Of a DNA stretch of 64,000 bases, positions 1-8,414 are shown one piece after another; position 1 is the first letter of the stretch, and each line of letters begins with the position of its first letter. This DNA is from Jatrophihabitans sp035642535 (GTDB lineage Bacteria; Actinomycetota; Actinomycetes; Mycobacteriales; Jatrophihabitantaceae): positions 14,380 through 78,379 of the forward strand of contig DASQSE010000020.1 in the NCBI GenBank assembly GCA_035642535.1, in the 5' to 3' direction. A model generated the notes under the pieces. That model saw nothing but the letters and a program-made list of their open reading frames with translations. It did not search any database and was not told the origin of the DNA. The position numbers and the translations under genes are program-made.

Positions 1-286
1 GATTCACATGGTGGTCGAGTTCGAAGCGCAGCTTCAGCAGCAGCCCGCGCTCAAGGACGCCAGAGGGGACGGACGGGTCGCCCACGGCGCCGAGCAGGAT
101 CGCGTCGTGCCCGCGGATCTCCTCCAGCGTGGAGTCGGGCAGCACCTCTCCGGTGCGATGCCAACGCGCCGCGCCCAGGTCGTACCGCGAGACCTCCACG
201 CCGGGCTGCACCGCGTCGAGTACGCGCAGCGCCTGCTCGGTGACCTCGATGCCGATTCCGTCGCCGGGGATGACCGCTAGCTTCAC
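1..286 (-). CDS. leuB: 3-isopropylmalate dehydrogenase, N-terminal part (runs off the window)
   Basis: NAD-dependent 3-isopropylmalate dehydrogenase of leucine biosynthesis. Reading back from the GTG at 286, the protein begins VKLAVIPGDGIGIEVTEQAL, the classic dinucleotide-binding start of the isocitrate/isopropylmalate dehydrogenase family. It continues with DAILLGAVGDPSVP and ends in RGLLLKLRFELD, the segment that holds substrate-contacting arginines. Only about 95 residues are inside the window, against a usual 330-350. The GTG start overlaps the TGA stop of the upstream MFS gene (GTGA at 283-286), so the two genes are probably translationally coupled. Identity is secure; the catalytic half is outside the window. 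Confidence 0.93.
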   Translation of the reverse strand, partial: MKLAVIPGDGIGIEVTEQALRVLDAVQPGVEVSRYDLGAARWHRTGEVLPDSTLEEIRGHDAILLGAVGDPSVPSGVLERGLLLKLRFELDHHVN

Positions 287-1632
287 GCCGACGAGCCTAC
301 GGGCTCGTACGTGGGCAGTTCGCGCATCGTCCGCAATGGCGAGAAGAAGACCGGCAGGACGGGCAGGCAGCCGCCGATCGCGGCCACGATCAGCGTCTCG
401 CGCACGCCGATCGCCGAGCCGAGCACGCCGCCGATCAGCCCGCCGAGCGGCATGGTGCCCCACACCAGGAAGCGCATCGTGGCGTTCATCCGGCCCAGCA
501 GTTCCGGCGGGCACAGGCCCTGCCGGAAACTGACCTGGGTGATGTTGTAGACGACGACCGTCCCCCACCACAGGATCTGCGTGAAAGCGAGCAGGACGAG
601 CGTCCAGTCCTTGTGCACGAACGGCACGACGAAGCCGAGCGGCCCGCCGACTGCGATCGAGACCCAGATCGTCGGCCCCTGGCCGATGGTCCGCGCGATC
701 CGGCTCGCGAGGAGCGAGCCGACGAAGCCGCCGATCGCGGAGGTGGACATGATCGCGCCGATGACGCCCGGCGACACGTCCAGGTTGCGGGCGAGCAGCA
801 CGTAGAAAACGGCGAACTGGATCGCGGTGAACAGGTTCGAGCTGCCGGTGCACATCGCGATGGAGCGCAGCATCCGGTTGCTGACGACGAAGGAGACGCC
901 TTCCTTGATCTCGCGGCCCAGGTGGCGATCCGGCTTGCGCTCCGGCTTCGGCGGCCGCACCTGGATCGCGCCGACCCAACCGGCCGACCAAAGGAAGCTC
1001 AGGGCGTCGATCAGGATCGCGTAGGGCGCCGTGAATGCCTGGATCAGCACCCCGCCGAGGCCCGGACCGGCGATCTGGCTCACCGACTCGCTGGCCTGCA
1101 GCTTCGAGTTGCCCTCGACCAGTGCGGCGCGATCGATCAGATCCGGCAGATACGACTGGTACGCGACGTCGAAGAACACGGTGCAGACGCCGGCCACGAT
1201 CGCGACGACGTAGAGCTGGCCGATGGTCAGTACGCCGAAGAACTGGGCGAGCGGGATGGAACCAAGCGCAACGGCCCGGATCAGGTCGTTGACGATGAGC
1301 ACCCAGCGGAACCGCATCCGGTCGACCCAGGCGCCCGCCGGCAGTCCGACGATCAAGAAGCCGAGGGTGTCGAGTGCCGTCAGCAGCCCGACCTCGAAGG
1401 TCGTGGCGTGTACGACGAGAATCGCGACCAGCGGCAGCGCCAGCAAGGTGATCTGCGTGCCGAACTGGCTGATGGTCTCGCCGATCCAGAGGCGCCGGAA
1501 GTCGAGGTGGTGCCACAGCCCGCCCCGACGAGGCCTGACTTCCTTGTCGGGAACGGGCTGTGCGCCAGGGCTGGGCACGAGATCGGAGGTCACCATCTCG
1601 CCGACCTGCCCGGGCGGGTCCTCGGCCGTCAC
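283..1632 (-). CDS. MFS exporter (MFS_3 / EntS-like)
   Basis: Major facilitator of 449 residues. About 40 cytoplasmic residues are followed by a run of hydrophobic segments (roughly 55-430) consistent with 12 helices. The loop GAWVDRMRFRWVLIVNDLIR near 100-120 is the family's motif-A-like region between helices 2 and 3. The fold resembles the MFS_3 group of siderophore and drug exporters such as EntS; the substrate is unknown. The GTG at 1632 is chosen because a TTGACA -35 (1662-1667), a 17-base spacer and a GAGGCT -10 (1639-1644) put transcription start at about the first codon; an ATG at 1596 is the alternative. It overlaps leuB by 4 bases and is divergent from an ArsR-type regulator, which suggests an inducible exporter. 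Export of an amino-acid-related compound is only inference. Confidence 0.85.
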   Translation of the reverse strand: MTAEDPPGQVGEMVTSDLVPSPGAQPVPDKEVRPRRGGLWHHLDFRRLWIGETISQFGTQITLLALPLVAILVVHATTFEVGLLTALDTLGFLIVGLPAGAWVDRMRFRWVLIVNDLIRAVALGSIPLAQFFGVLTIGQLYVVAIVAGVCTVFFDVAYQSYLPDLIDRAALVEGNSKLQASESVSQIAGPGLGGVLIQAFTAPYAILIDALSFLWSAGWVGAIQVRPPKPERKPDRHLGREIKEGVSFVVSNRMLRSIAMCTGSSNLFTAIQFAVFYVLLARNLDVSPGVIGAIMSTSAIGGFVGSLLASRIARTIGQGPTIWVSIAVGGPLGFVVPFVHKDWTLVLLAFTQILWWGTVVVYNITQVSFRQGLCPPELLGRMNATMRFLVWGTMPLGGLIGGVLGSAIGVRETLIVAAIGGCLPVLPVFFSPLRTMRELPTYEPVGSSA

Positions 1633-1638
1633 GTGGTC

Positions 1639-1678
1639 AGCCTCGACCAGTGATTGGGAAATGTCAATCAGTTATCGT
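1639..1678. promoter_or_regulatory. Divergent promoter pair with TGATTG/CAATCA inverted repeat
   Basis: On the minus strand TTGACA (1662-1667), a 17-base gap and GAGGCT (1639-1644) precede the MFS GTG by 6 bases. On the plus strand TATCGT (1673-1678) lies 7 bases before the regulator ATG at 1686. A 6+6 inverted repeat, TGATTG (1651-1656) and CAATCA (1665-1670), overlaps the minus-strand -35 and sits just upstream of the plus-strand -10. That is a suitable position for the regulator to repress both genes. Operator function is inferred from position. Confidence 0.55.
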
Positions 1679-1685
1679 GTGTCGC

Positions 1686-2282
1686 ATGCCGCGCGCTCAG
1701 CAAGCTGCCGTTACCACCACGGACGACTGGCGGCTGGTCCGCCGGGAGGCCACCGACGCGGAGGCACGCGCGCTCGCTTCGACGTTGCGCATGCGCATTC
1801 TGCGCGTCTGCCTGCACGAGGCGCACTCGAATAAGGAAATCGCCGAGATCCTCGGCCGTGATCCGGCCACCACGCTGCACCATGTGCGACGGCTCGTCGA
1901 CACCGGCTTCCTCGCCGCCGAGCCCGTTCGGCGCGGGACGCGCGGCTCGCGCGAGATCCCGTATCGCGCCACCGGCAAGTCGTGGCGGCTCAAGGGCGGT
2001 CCGGCCAAGGACCGCGTGCTGATCGACGCCTACCTCGAGGAGGTCGCGCTCGTGCCCGTCCAGTCGGTCGAGACAGCGCGGCTGGGCCTACAGATGACCG
2101 AGGAGCTCAAAGCCGAGTTCGACGAGCGGTTGATCGCGCTGCTCGAGGAATTCCGGCAGCGCGCCGACACCGCGCGCACCGGCCAGGCCTGGTCGGTCTT
2201 CTACTCGATCCACCCGGATCCGAACTACGCCGCTACGCGTCGTGTCGCCGGAGGACGACGACCGCGACAGCAACGAGGATGA
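1686..2282 (+). CDS. ArsR/HTH_20-type winged-helix transcriptional regulator
   Basis: DNA-binding regulator of 198 residues. Residues about 20-95 form a winged helix: ALASTLRMRILRVC, then HSNKEIAEILGRDPATTLHH as helix-turn-helix, then a wing ending SREIPYRATGKSW. This resembles ArsR/HTH_20 proteins. The C-terminal half (DAYLEEVALVPVQSVETARL onward) is helical and may bind a ligand or dimerize. No cysteine metal-site motif is visible, so metal sensing is unlikely. The ATG at 1686 is preceded by TATCGT and 7 bases, a leaderless arrangement. It is divergent from the MFS exporter, so local repression of that gene is the likely role. Its 3' end overlaps the convergent ABC permease gene by 50 bases. 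Confidence 0.82.
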   Translation: MPRAQQAAVTTTDDWRLVRREATDAEARALASTLRMRILRVCLHEAHSNKEIAEILGRDPATTLHHVRRLVDTGFLAAEPVRRGTRGSREIPYRATGKSWRLKGGPAKDRVLIDAYLEEVALVPVQSVETARLGLQMTEELKAEFDERLIALLEEFRQRADTARTGQAWSVFYSIHPDPNYAATRRVAGGRRPRQQRG

Positions 2283-3153
2283 CGGCCAGGCCCGCGAAGA
2301 TCCCGAACTCGATCCACTGGAACGTCCAGAATCGACTTGCCGGCTGGTACGTGATCTTCATCCGGTAGCCGTGGGCGCTCATGCACGTATCCATCGCCGA
2401 TCGGCTGCCGGCGCCGGCGCAACCGGCCGGCGGACTGATGGGTCCGGTGAGGACCTGACCGTGCCGGCTGAGTTCGTTGCTGATCTGCCACGAGCCCTGC
2501 GGCAGTGCGTCCGGGCCGACGAGAGGTGTCAACCACGTGACGGGCGCCAGGTAATGCGGGCGCGCGAAGGAATCCACGATCAGGCGCAGCGCGATGAAGA
2601 CGCCGACGGTGGTGGCCATTGCGGGAAGGGTCCGGCGCCATAGGACACCCGCGGCGAGCCCGAGCGCCGCGGCGAACAGCGTGTACCCGATCGGCACGAC
2701 GCCCTGGATGTCGAACGGGAAGCCGCCGAATCGGCTCTGCACAGTCGCATTGCGTGTCCGCGACCACCAGGTCGTCAGAGCGGTGAGGCCACCGCTGCAC
2801 GCCGCGGCGAAGACGAACAGCGTGAGCACCTTCGTCCGCAGCCAGTGCCGCCGCGTGACGGACTGCGTCCACGTGAGGATCGCGGTACCCGCCTCCAGTT
2901 CGCGGCCGACGATCGTCGCGCCCCAGAACACTCCGATGAGCAGCGGGACGAGGACCGTGACATCGACCAGCGTGACCATCCAGTTGTAGCCGCGGAACAG
3001 GTTGAACCCGCCACAGGTCGCGTCGCCCTGGCACGCCCGCAAATTGCTCGCCAGGTGGTCGCCGGTGATCCACGCGGCCAGTCCGAAGGCGGCGAGCAAG
3101 GCGGCCGCGATCGCGACCTGGAGGCGGTGCTGACGCCAGAGCAGCCAACTCAT
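2233..3153 (-). CDS. ABC-2 type transporter permease
   Basis: Membrane subunit of 306 residues with about six hydrophobic segments (near 12-29, 59-78, 108-126, 151-170, 176-192 and 284-302). The segment ATIVGRELEAGTAILTWTQS after helix 2 is typical of ABC-2 permeases (drug, lipid or antibiotic-resistance exporters). A large loop with cysteines (PPAGCAGAGS, MDTCMSAHGY) lies before the last helix and is probably extracytoplasmic. A GGAGG site sits just before the ATG at 3153. It follows the ATPase gene by 55 bases and a YtrA-type GntR gene in one operon, the Bacillus ytr / actinobacterial arrangement linked to cell-envelope stress. The substrate is unknown. Confidence 0.85.
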   Translation of the reverse strand: MSWLLWRQHRLQVAIAAALLAAFGLAAWITGDHLASNLRACQGDATCGGFNLFRGYNWMVTLVDVTVLVPLLIGVFWGATIVGRELEAGTAILTWTQSVTRRHWLRTKVLTLFVFAAACSGGLTALTTWWSRTRNATVQSRFGGFPFDIQGVVPIGYTLFAAALGLAAGVLWRRTLPAMATTVGVFIALRLIVDSFARPHYLAPVTWLTPLVGPDALPQGSWQISNELSRHGQVLTGPISPPAGCAGAGSRSAMDTCMSAHGYRMKITYQPASRFWTFQWIEFGIFAGLAVILVAVAVVVLRRHDA

Positions 3154-3208
3154 CGGGGCCTCCGCGGAATCGTGCAGCGTTCTTTGCGGACCGATTTCGT
3201 GGGGTGAA

Positions 3209-4102
3209 TCATCCGGCCACCTCGCTCAGGACGTGCGCCTCGGGCCTCGGCTGGGTCATGCCGAGATACGCGAGCATGATCTCCTCGAGACTCAACTCCG
3301 TCGCCTCCCATGTCGGATCGTGCAGTGGGCCGTTGAGTCGCACCCACAGGTTGACCTGGCGTTGGGTCCGCTCGATGCGCAGGACGGTGTGCATCCGTTC
3401 GACGGCCGCGGTGTCGCGCCGCGGCGCAGTCAGCAGCCGATGCGTCGACAACACCTCGTCCAGGTCCTCCGCGAGCACGGTCCGTGAATCGGCCAGGACG
3501 ACGAGGTGATCGCAAACGCGTTCGAGATCGGTGACCAGGTGGCTGGAAAGGATGACGGTCAGCTCACCGTCGGCGGCGGCCTCGCCGAGCGTGCTGAGGA
3601 ACTCGCGACGGGCCAGCGGATCGAGCGCGGCCACCGGCTCGTCCAGCAGCAGGACGCGCGGCCGCTTCGCGAGTGCGAGCGCCAAACCGACCTGGGCGCG
3701 CTGCCCGCCGGACATCGTCCCGATGCGCTGGTCGAGCGGGATGCGCAGCGACCGCAGTCGATCGCGGCCCGCCTGATCGTCCCACCGCGGGTTGAGCTGC
3801 GCGCCCATGCGCAGGTGATCGGCGGCGGTCCAGCGCCGGTACAGCGGGATCTCCTGCGCGAGGTAACCGACCTCGGCCAGGAATTCGGCGTCGTCGGCAG
3901 GCGTCCGGGTCGCGACCTCGGCCAGGCCCGTCGACGGGCGGCTCAATCCGGCGAGCATCCGCAGCAGCGTCGTCTTGCCGGCACCGTTGGCGCCGACCAG
4001 ACCGCAGATGCGGCCGGCCGGAAGATCGAAGGAGCATTCGCGCAGCGCCCATTTGGCGCCAAAGCGCTTGCCCAGGCTCTCGGTGCGGATCGCGGTGCTC
4101 AT
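3209..4102 (-). CDS. ABC transporter ATP-binding protein
   Basis: Nucleotide-binding subunit of 297 residues. Walker A is GANGAGKTT at about 37-45, the signature MSGGQ at about 130-134, and Walker B RVLLLDEP at about 149-156, followed by a D-loop (ALDPLAR) and the switch histidine in LSSHLV. The last 60 residues (RRDTAAVERMHTVLRIERTQ onward) form the small C-terminal domain seen in ABC-2 exporter ATPases. The ATG at 4102 overlaps the stop of the GntR gene (ATGA), so regulator and ATPase are translationally coupled. It energizes the permease encoded next to it. Confidence 0.93.
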   Translation of the reverse strand: MSTAIRTESLGKRFGAKWALRECSFDLPAGRICGLVGANGAGKTTLLRMLAGLSRPSTGLAEVATRTPADDAEFLAEVGYLAQEIPLYRRWTAADHLRMGAQLNPRWDDQAGRDRLRSLRIPLDQRIGTMSGGQRAQVGLALALAKRPRVLLLDEPVAALDPLARREFLSTLGEAAADGELTVILSSHLVTDLERVCDHLVVLADSRTVLAEDLDEVLSTHRLLTAPRRDTAAVERMHTVLRIERTQRQVNLWVRLNGPLHDPTWEATELSLEEIMLAYLGMTQPRPEAHVLSEVAG

Positions 4103-4494
4103 GCGATCGCCTCTTCACTGGCCGCCGTTCGCAGGACGGTGCGGACCATGCTCTCGATGTCCGCGTCGGCCAGCCCGGCACGCTGCGCCTTCGCGATCCA
4201 CGACGCGAGCGAGCGTCGCAGGGCTGCCTGTTCGTTCGGCGGCGGGCCGTCCGGGCGGCGCAGCACGAACGTCCCGACACCCTGCCGGCCCTCGACGAGG
4301 CCTTCGCGCTCGAGATCCCGATAGGCCTTCAGGACCGTGTTCGGGTTGATCGCGAGCGAGCCCACGACGTCCTTCACGGTCGGCAGCCGATCGCCCGGTT
4401 GGAGGGTGCCGTTGAGCAGCGCCTGCCGCACCTGCTCGACGAGCTGGACGTAAGGCGGCACGTTCGACCGCGTCGACAGGTGGAAGGTAATCAC
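4099..4494 (-). CDS. GntR-family regulator, YtrA subfamily
   Basis: Regulator of 131 residues. The N-terminal GntR winged helix includes PPYVQLVEQVRQALLNGTL, GDRLPTVKDVV and LAINPNTVLKAYRDLEREGL. The C-terminal tail is only about 50 residues, with none of the large ligand domains of FadR, HutC or MocR; that is diagnostic of the YtrA group, which controls adjacent ABC transporters. The start is GTG at 4494. A perfect 13-bp-arm inverted repeat lies immediately upstream (4503-4530), so the protein most likely represses its own operon with the ATPase and permease. The inducer is unknown; cell-wall-active antibiotics induce some relatives. Confidence 0.9.
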   Translation of the reverse strand: MITFHLSTRSNVPPYVQLVEQVRQALLNGTLQPGDRLPTVKDVVGSLAINPNTVLKAYRDLEREGLVEGRQGVGTFVLRRPDGPPPNEQAALRRSLASWIAKAQRAGLADADIESMVRTVLRTAASEEAIA

Positions 4495-4502
4495 TCAGAC
4501 AC

Positions 4503-4530
4503 CTACTTATCTAGGAACCTAGATAAGTAG
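4503..4530. promoter_or_regulatory. Perfect 13-bp-arm operator of the GntR/ABC operon
   Basis: CTACTTATCTAGG (4503-4515) and its exact reverse complement (4518-4530) are separated by AA. The 28-bp dyad lies directly in front of the GntR GTG and overlaps the presumed -10. It is AT-rich in an otherwise very GC-rich neighbourhood. Size and position fit a GntR-dimer operator used for autoregulation. Confidence 0.75.
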
Positions 4531-4554
4531 AACACTGTATGTGCCTCAGTGCAA
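4526..4554 (-). promoter_or_regulatory. Candidate promoter of the GntR/ABC operon
   Basis: On the minus strand TTGCAC (4549-4554), a 17-base spacer and TCTACT (4526-4531) make a plausible sigma-70-type promoter. The -10 overlaps the right half of the operator palindrome, so a bound regulator would block polymerase. Confidence 0.45.
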
Positions 4555-4558
4555 ACGA

Positions 4559-5590
4559 TTACCGGGCGGCGGTGCCCTCCGTGTAGTCGTCGTCGCCGGT
4601 TTGGACCCAGGACATGAGGCCACGCAGCTTGCGGCCCGTCTCCTCGATCGGGTGCTGCTCGGCCTTCGTGCGCAGCGCCTTGAACTCCGGCGCGCCGGCG
4701 TCCTGGTCAGCGATGAACCGCGCCGCGAAGGTGCCGTCCTGGACCTCGCGCAGGATCTGCTGCATGTTGTCCTTGACGTGCGGGTCGATGATCCGCGGCC
4801 CGGATACGTAGTCGCCGTACTCGGCGGTGTCGGAGACCGACCAACGCTGCTTCGCGATGCCGCCCTCGTACATCAGGTCGACGATCAGCTTCAGCTCGTG
4901 CAGGCATTCGAAGTAGGCGATCTCGGGCGCGTAGCCGGCTTCGGTCAGCACCTCGAAGCCGTACGTCACCAACTGCGAGGCACCGCCGCAGAGCACGGCC
5001 TGCTCGCCGAACAGGTCGGTCTCGGTCTCCTCCGTGAACGTGGTCTTGATCGCGCCCGCGCGGGTGCCGCCGATCGCCTTGGCGTAGGACAGCGCGAGGT
5101 CGAACGCTTTGCCCGTGGCGTCTTGCTCGACTGCGACGAGCACCGGCACGCCCTTGCCGTCGACGAACTGCCGGCGCACCAAATGGCCGGGTCCCTTCGG
5201 CGCCACCATCGCCACGTCGACGTTCGCCGGCGGCTGGATGTAGCCGAAGCGGATGTTGAAGCCGTGCCCGAAGAAGATCGCGTCACCGTCCTTGAGGTTG
5301 GGCTCGATCGACTCCGCGTAGAGCTTGCGCTGCGCCGGGTCCGGCGCCAGCACCATGATCAGGTCGGCCTCCGCAGCCGCCTCCCCCGGCGTCAGAACCC
5401 GCAGCCCCTCGTCCTCGGCCTTCGGACGGCTTCGCGAGCCCTCGAGCAGGCCCACCCGGACGTCGACGCCCGAGTCGCGCAGGGACAGCGCATGCGCGTG
5501 CCCCTGACTCCCGTAGCCGAGCACGGCCACCTTGCGGCCCTGGATGATGCCCAGGTCGGCGTCGTCGTCGTAGTAGATCTCTACGGCCAT
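4559..5590 (-). CDS. ilvC: Ketol-acid reductoisomerase (class I)
   Basis: NADPH- and Mg-dependent isomeroreductase, second step of valine/isoleucine synthesis. The 343 residues match short class I enzymes. The Rossmann part holds GYGSQGHA at about 25-32. The knotted C-terminal domain carries the metal and substrate residues, for example FTEETETDLFGEQAVLCGG and FECLHELKLIVDLMYEGG. It is the third gene of the ilvB-ilvN-ilvC operon, 49 bases behind ilvN, with a purine-rich GAGGAGAAG upstream of the ATG at 5590. The TAA stop is followed by the GntR-operon promoter, and no clear terminator is seen between them. Confidence 0.97.
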   Translation of the reverse strand: MAVEIYYDDDADLGIIQGRKVAVLGYGSQGHAHALSLRDSGVDVRVGLLEGSRSRPKAEDEGLRVLTPGEAAAEADLIMVLAPDPAQRKLYAESIEPNLKDGDAIFFGHGFNIRFGYIQPPANVDVAMVAPKGPGHLVRRQFVDGKGVPVLVAVEQDATGKAFDLALSYAKAIGGTRAGAIKTTFTEETETDLFGEQAVLCGGASQLVTYGFEVLTEAGYAPEIAYFECLHELKLIVDLMYEGGIAKQRWSVSDTAEYGDYVSGPRIIDPHVKDNMQQILREVQDGTFAARFIADQDAGAPEFKALRTKAEQHPIEETGRKLRGLMSWVQTGDDDYTEGTAAR

Positions 5591-5639
5591 TCGTCAGCTT
5601 CTCCTCGAGTCTCGTTCGATGAACCGGGCGGGGTGGTGG

Positions 5640-6164
5640 TCAGGCGCTGCGCTCGACCGAGCGCAGCGCGGCTTGCGTCATGGATCGGGGGCCGCGGCCG
5701 AGCGCGACCATGCCGGACTGCACCATTTCGCGGATGCCGTACGGCTCCAGCATCTTGAGCATCGCCTCGAGCTTGTCCGGACGTCCGGTGAGCTCCACCG
5801 TGAGCGCCTCGGGCCCGACGTCGGCGACCTTGGCCTTGAACAGCTCGACGATCTGGAGGACGTCGCGGCGATTCGCCTCGTCGGCGCGCACCTTCACGAG
5901 CAGTAGTTCGCGCTGCACCGCATGCACCGGCTCGAGTTCGACGATCTTGAGCACGTTGATGAGCTTGTTGAGCTGCTTGGTCACCTGCTCGAGCACCGTG
6001 CCCTCGACGCTGACCACGATGGTTATGCGCGAGATCTCCTCGTGCTCGGTCGGCCCGACGGCGAGCGACTCGATGTTGAAGCCGCGCCGCGCGAAGAGCC
6101 CGGCGACGCGGGTGAGGACGCCCGGCTTGTTCTCGACGAGCACGGACAGTGTGTGGGTGGACAT
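5640..6164 (-). CDS. ilvN: Acetolactate synthase small (regulatory) subunit
   Basis: Regulatory subunit of acetohydroxyacid synthase, 174 residues. The N-terminal ACT domain begins MSTHTLSVLVENKPGVLTRV with a second glycine-rich loop FNIESLAVGPTE; this is the valine feedback site. The C-terminal ALS_ss domain follows (ELLLVKVRADEANRRDVLQI to the GRGPRSMTQ tail). The ATG at 6164 lies 5 bases after the ilvB stop, in tight operon spacing. Length and domains are canonical. Confidence 0.96.
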   Translation of the reverse strand: MSTHTLSVLVENKPGVLTRVAGLFARRGFNIESLAVGPTEHEEISRITIVVSVEGTVLEQVTKQLNKLINVLKIVELEPVHAVQRELLLVKVRADEANRRDVLQIVELFKAKVADVGPEALTVELTGRPDKLEAMLKMLEPYGIREMVQSGMVALGRGPRSMTQAALRSVERSA

Positions 6165-6169
6165 CGAAG

Positions 6170-7948
<1,779 letters not shown>

Positions 7949-7982
7949 GCCTGCCTGCCCTGTCCAACAAGAATCGTCCAAC

Positions 7983-8014
7983 AAAAAACCCCTCGTGCCT
8001 GATGCACGAAGGGC
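7983..8014 (-). terminator. ilvB attenuator (intrinsic terminator)
   Basis: On the minus strand CCCTTCGTGC (within 8004-8014) pairs with GCACGAGGGG (7989-7998) across a 5-base loop, ten pairs with one G-T wobble. Six T follow (7983-7988). It sits between the leader peptide and ilvB, the position of a transcription attenuator. Upstream CCCTCG (complement of 8033-8038) can pair with the terminator 3' arm, offering an antiterminator. Confidence 0.85.
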
Positions 8015-8045
8015 TAGCGCGTCGCGAGTGGTCGAGGGAACCGGC

Positions 8046-8084
8046 CTACGCGACGCGCCGAATAACGAGTACGAGCTTTCGCAC
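8046..8084 (-). CDS. ilvB leader peptide (attenuation peptide)
   Basis: A 12-codon reading frame, GTG to TAG, encoding MRKLVLVIRRVA. Six of 12 residues are leucine, valine or isoleucine in an unbroken LVLVI run, as expected for a peptide whose translation senses branched-chain aminoacyl-tRNA. The arginine-valine-alanine codons at its end form GCGCGTCGCG (complement of 8049-8058), which pairs perfectly with CGCGACGCGC downstream (complement of 8017-8026). Ribosome position would therefore decide between this stem, the antiterminator and the terminator. TAGCCT (8091-8096) lies 6 bases before the GTG, so the mRNA appears leaderless. Family precedent: ilv operons of Streptomyces and Corynebacterium. 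Confidence 0.8.
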   Translation of the reverse strand: MRKLVLVIRRVA

Positions 8085-8096
8085 GGTCGGAGGCTA
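8085..8096 (-). promoter_or_regulatory. -10 element of the ilv operon
   Basis: TAGCCT on the minus strand (8091-8096), followed by 6 bases and the leader-peptide GTG. No ribosome binding site fits in that gap, so transcription probably starts at the GTG. The -35 region is GC-rich and unconvincing. Confidence 0.5.
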
Positions 8097-8234
8097 TCAC
8101 CACCGGCCGTCGCGCGGCGGCCGAGGTGGGGACCGCGCCTACCTGGTGCCCGGCCGGATTCCGATTTGTCCCGTGTGTCGGATTCGCTCAGCGCAATCGG
8201 TGCAGACAGAGGACCTAGGTCCAGGCAGCGGGTC

Positions 8235-8277
8235 TTGTGAAGTCAGCGTAAAGCGTGTTAACTAACAGTTATCTAAC
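8235..8277 (+). promoter_or_regulatory. Promoter of the CAP-domain gene with two 10-bp direct repeats
   Basis: TTGTGA (8235-8240), 17 bases and TTAACT (8258-8263) give a reasonable promoter about 150 bases before the gene. Over the -10 lie two near-identical direct repeats, GTTAACTAAC (8257-8266) and GTTATCTAAC (8268-8277), 11 bases apart, one helical turn. Such spacing is typical of OmpR-family response-regulator half-sites. The identity of the regulator is not known. The stretch 8101-8234 upstream holds nothing else I can recognise. Confidence 0.45.
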
Positions 8278-8281
8278 GCGG

Positions 8282-8406
8282 GGCGCGTGCATCCACGCGC
8301 CGGGGACCGCTCGAGGGGATCTGGGGATCCGGGGGTCCGGGGTCGCACGGCCATCGTGCGAAGGGGATCAGCGGGGCGAACCAGTAGGCCTTTCGACGAT
8401 CCGGAC
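8282..8406 (+). promoter_or_regulatory. Structured 5' leader of the CAP-domain gene
   Basis: The untranslated leader can form several stems: GGCGCGTG/CACGCGCC (8282-8289 with 8294-8301), GGATC/GATCC (8317-8321 with 8326-8330), CGCACG/CGTGCG (8344-8349 with 8355-8360). A long-range pair GTCCGG (8335-8340) with CCGGAC (8401-8406) closes just before the ATG at 8415. It is guanine-rich with repeated GGGG. None of the conserved boxes I know for the c-di-AMP (ydaO) riboswitch were found. It may be a regulatory RNA or simply a folded leader. Confidence 0.35.
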
Positions 8407-8414
8407 GGTGCCCG

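Noticed and set aside
613..1653. Long open frame on the plus strand opposite the MFS gene
   Set aside because: Composition is arginine/aspartate-rich without domains; it is the GC-rich antisense shadow of the real gene. Many equally long shadows exist opposite ilvB, ligA, gatA and paaZ.
4503..4530. Palindrome as a terminator for ilvC
   Set aside because: It is AT-rich, has a 2-base loop and no T-tract, and lies next to the GntR start over its -10. An operator is the better reading.
7983..8096. T-box riboswitch before ilvB
   Set aside because: No T-box sequence or specifier loop; the leader peptide and terminator account for the region.
8282..8406. c-di-AMP (ydaO) riboswitch before the CAP gene
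   Set aside because: None of the conserved motifs I know for that class (for example the GGGGUGAAUC and CCGAACCCG boxes) is present.
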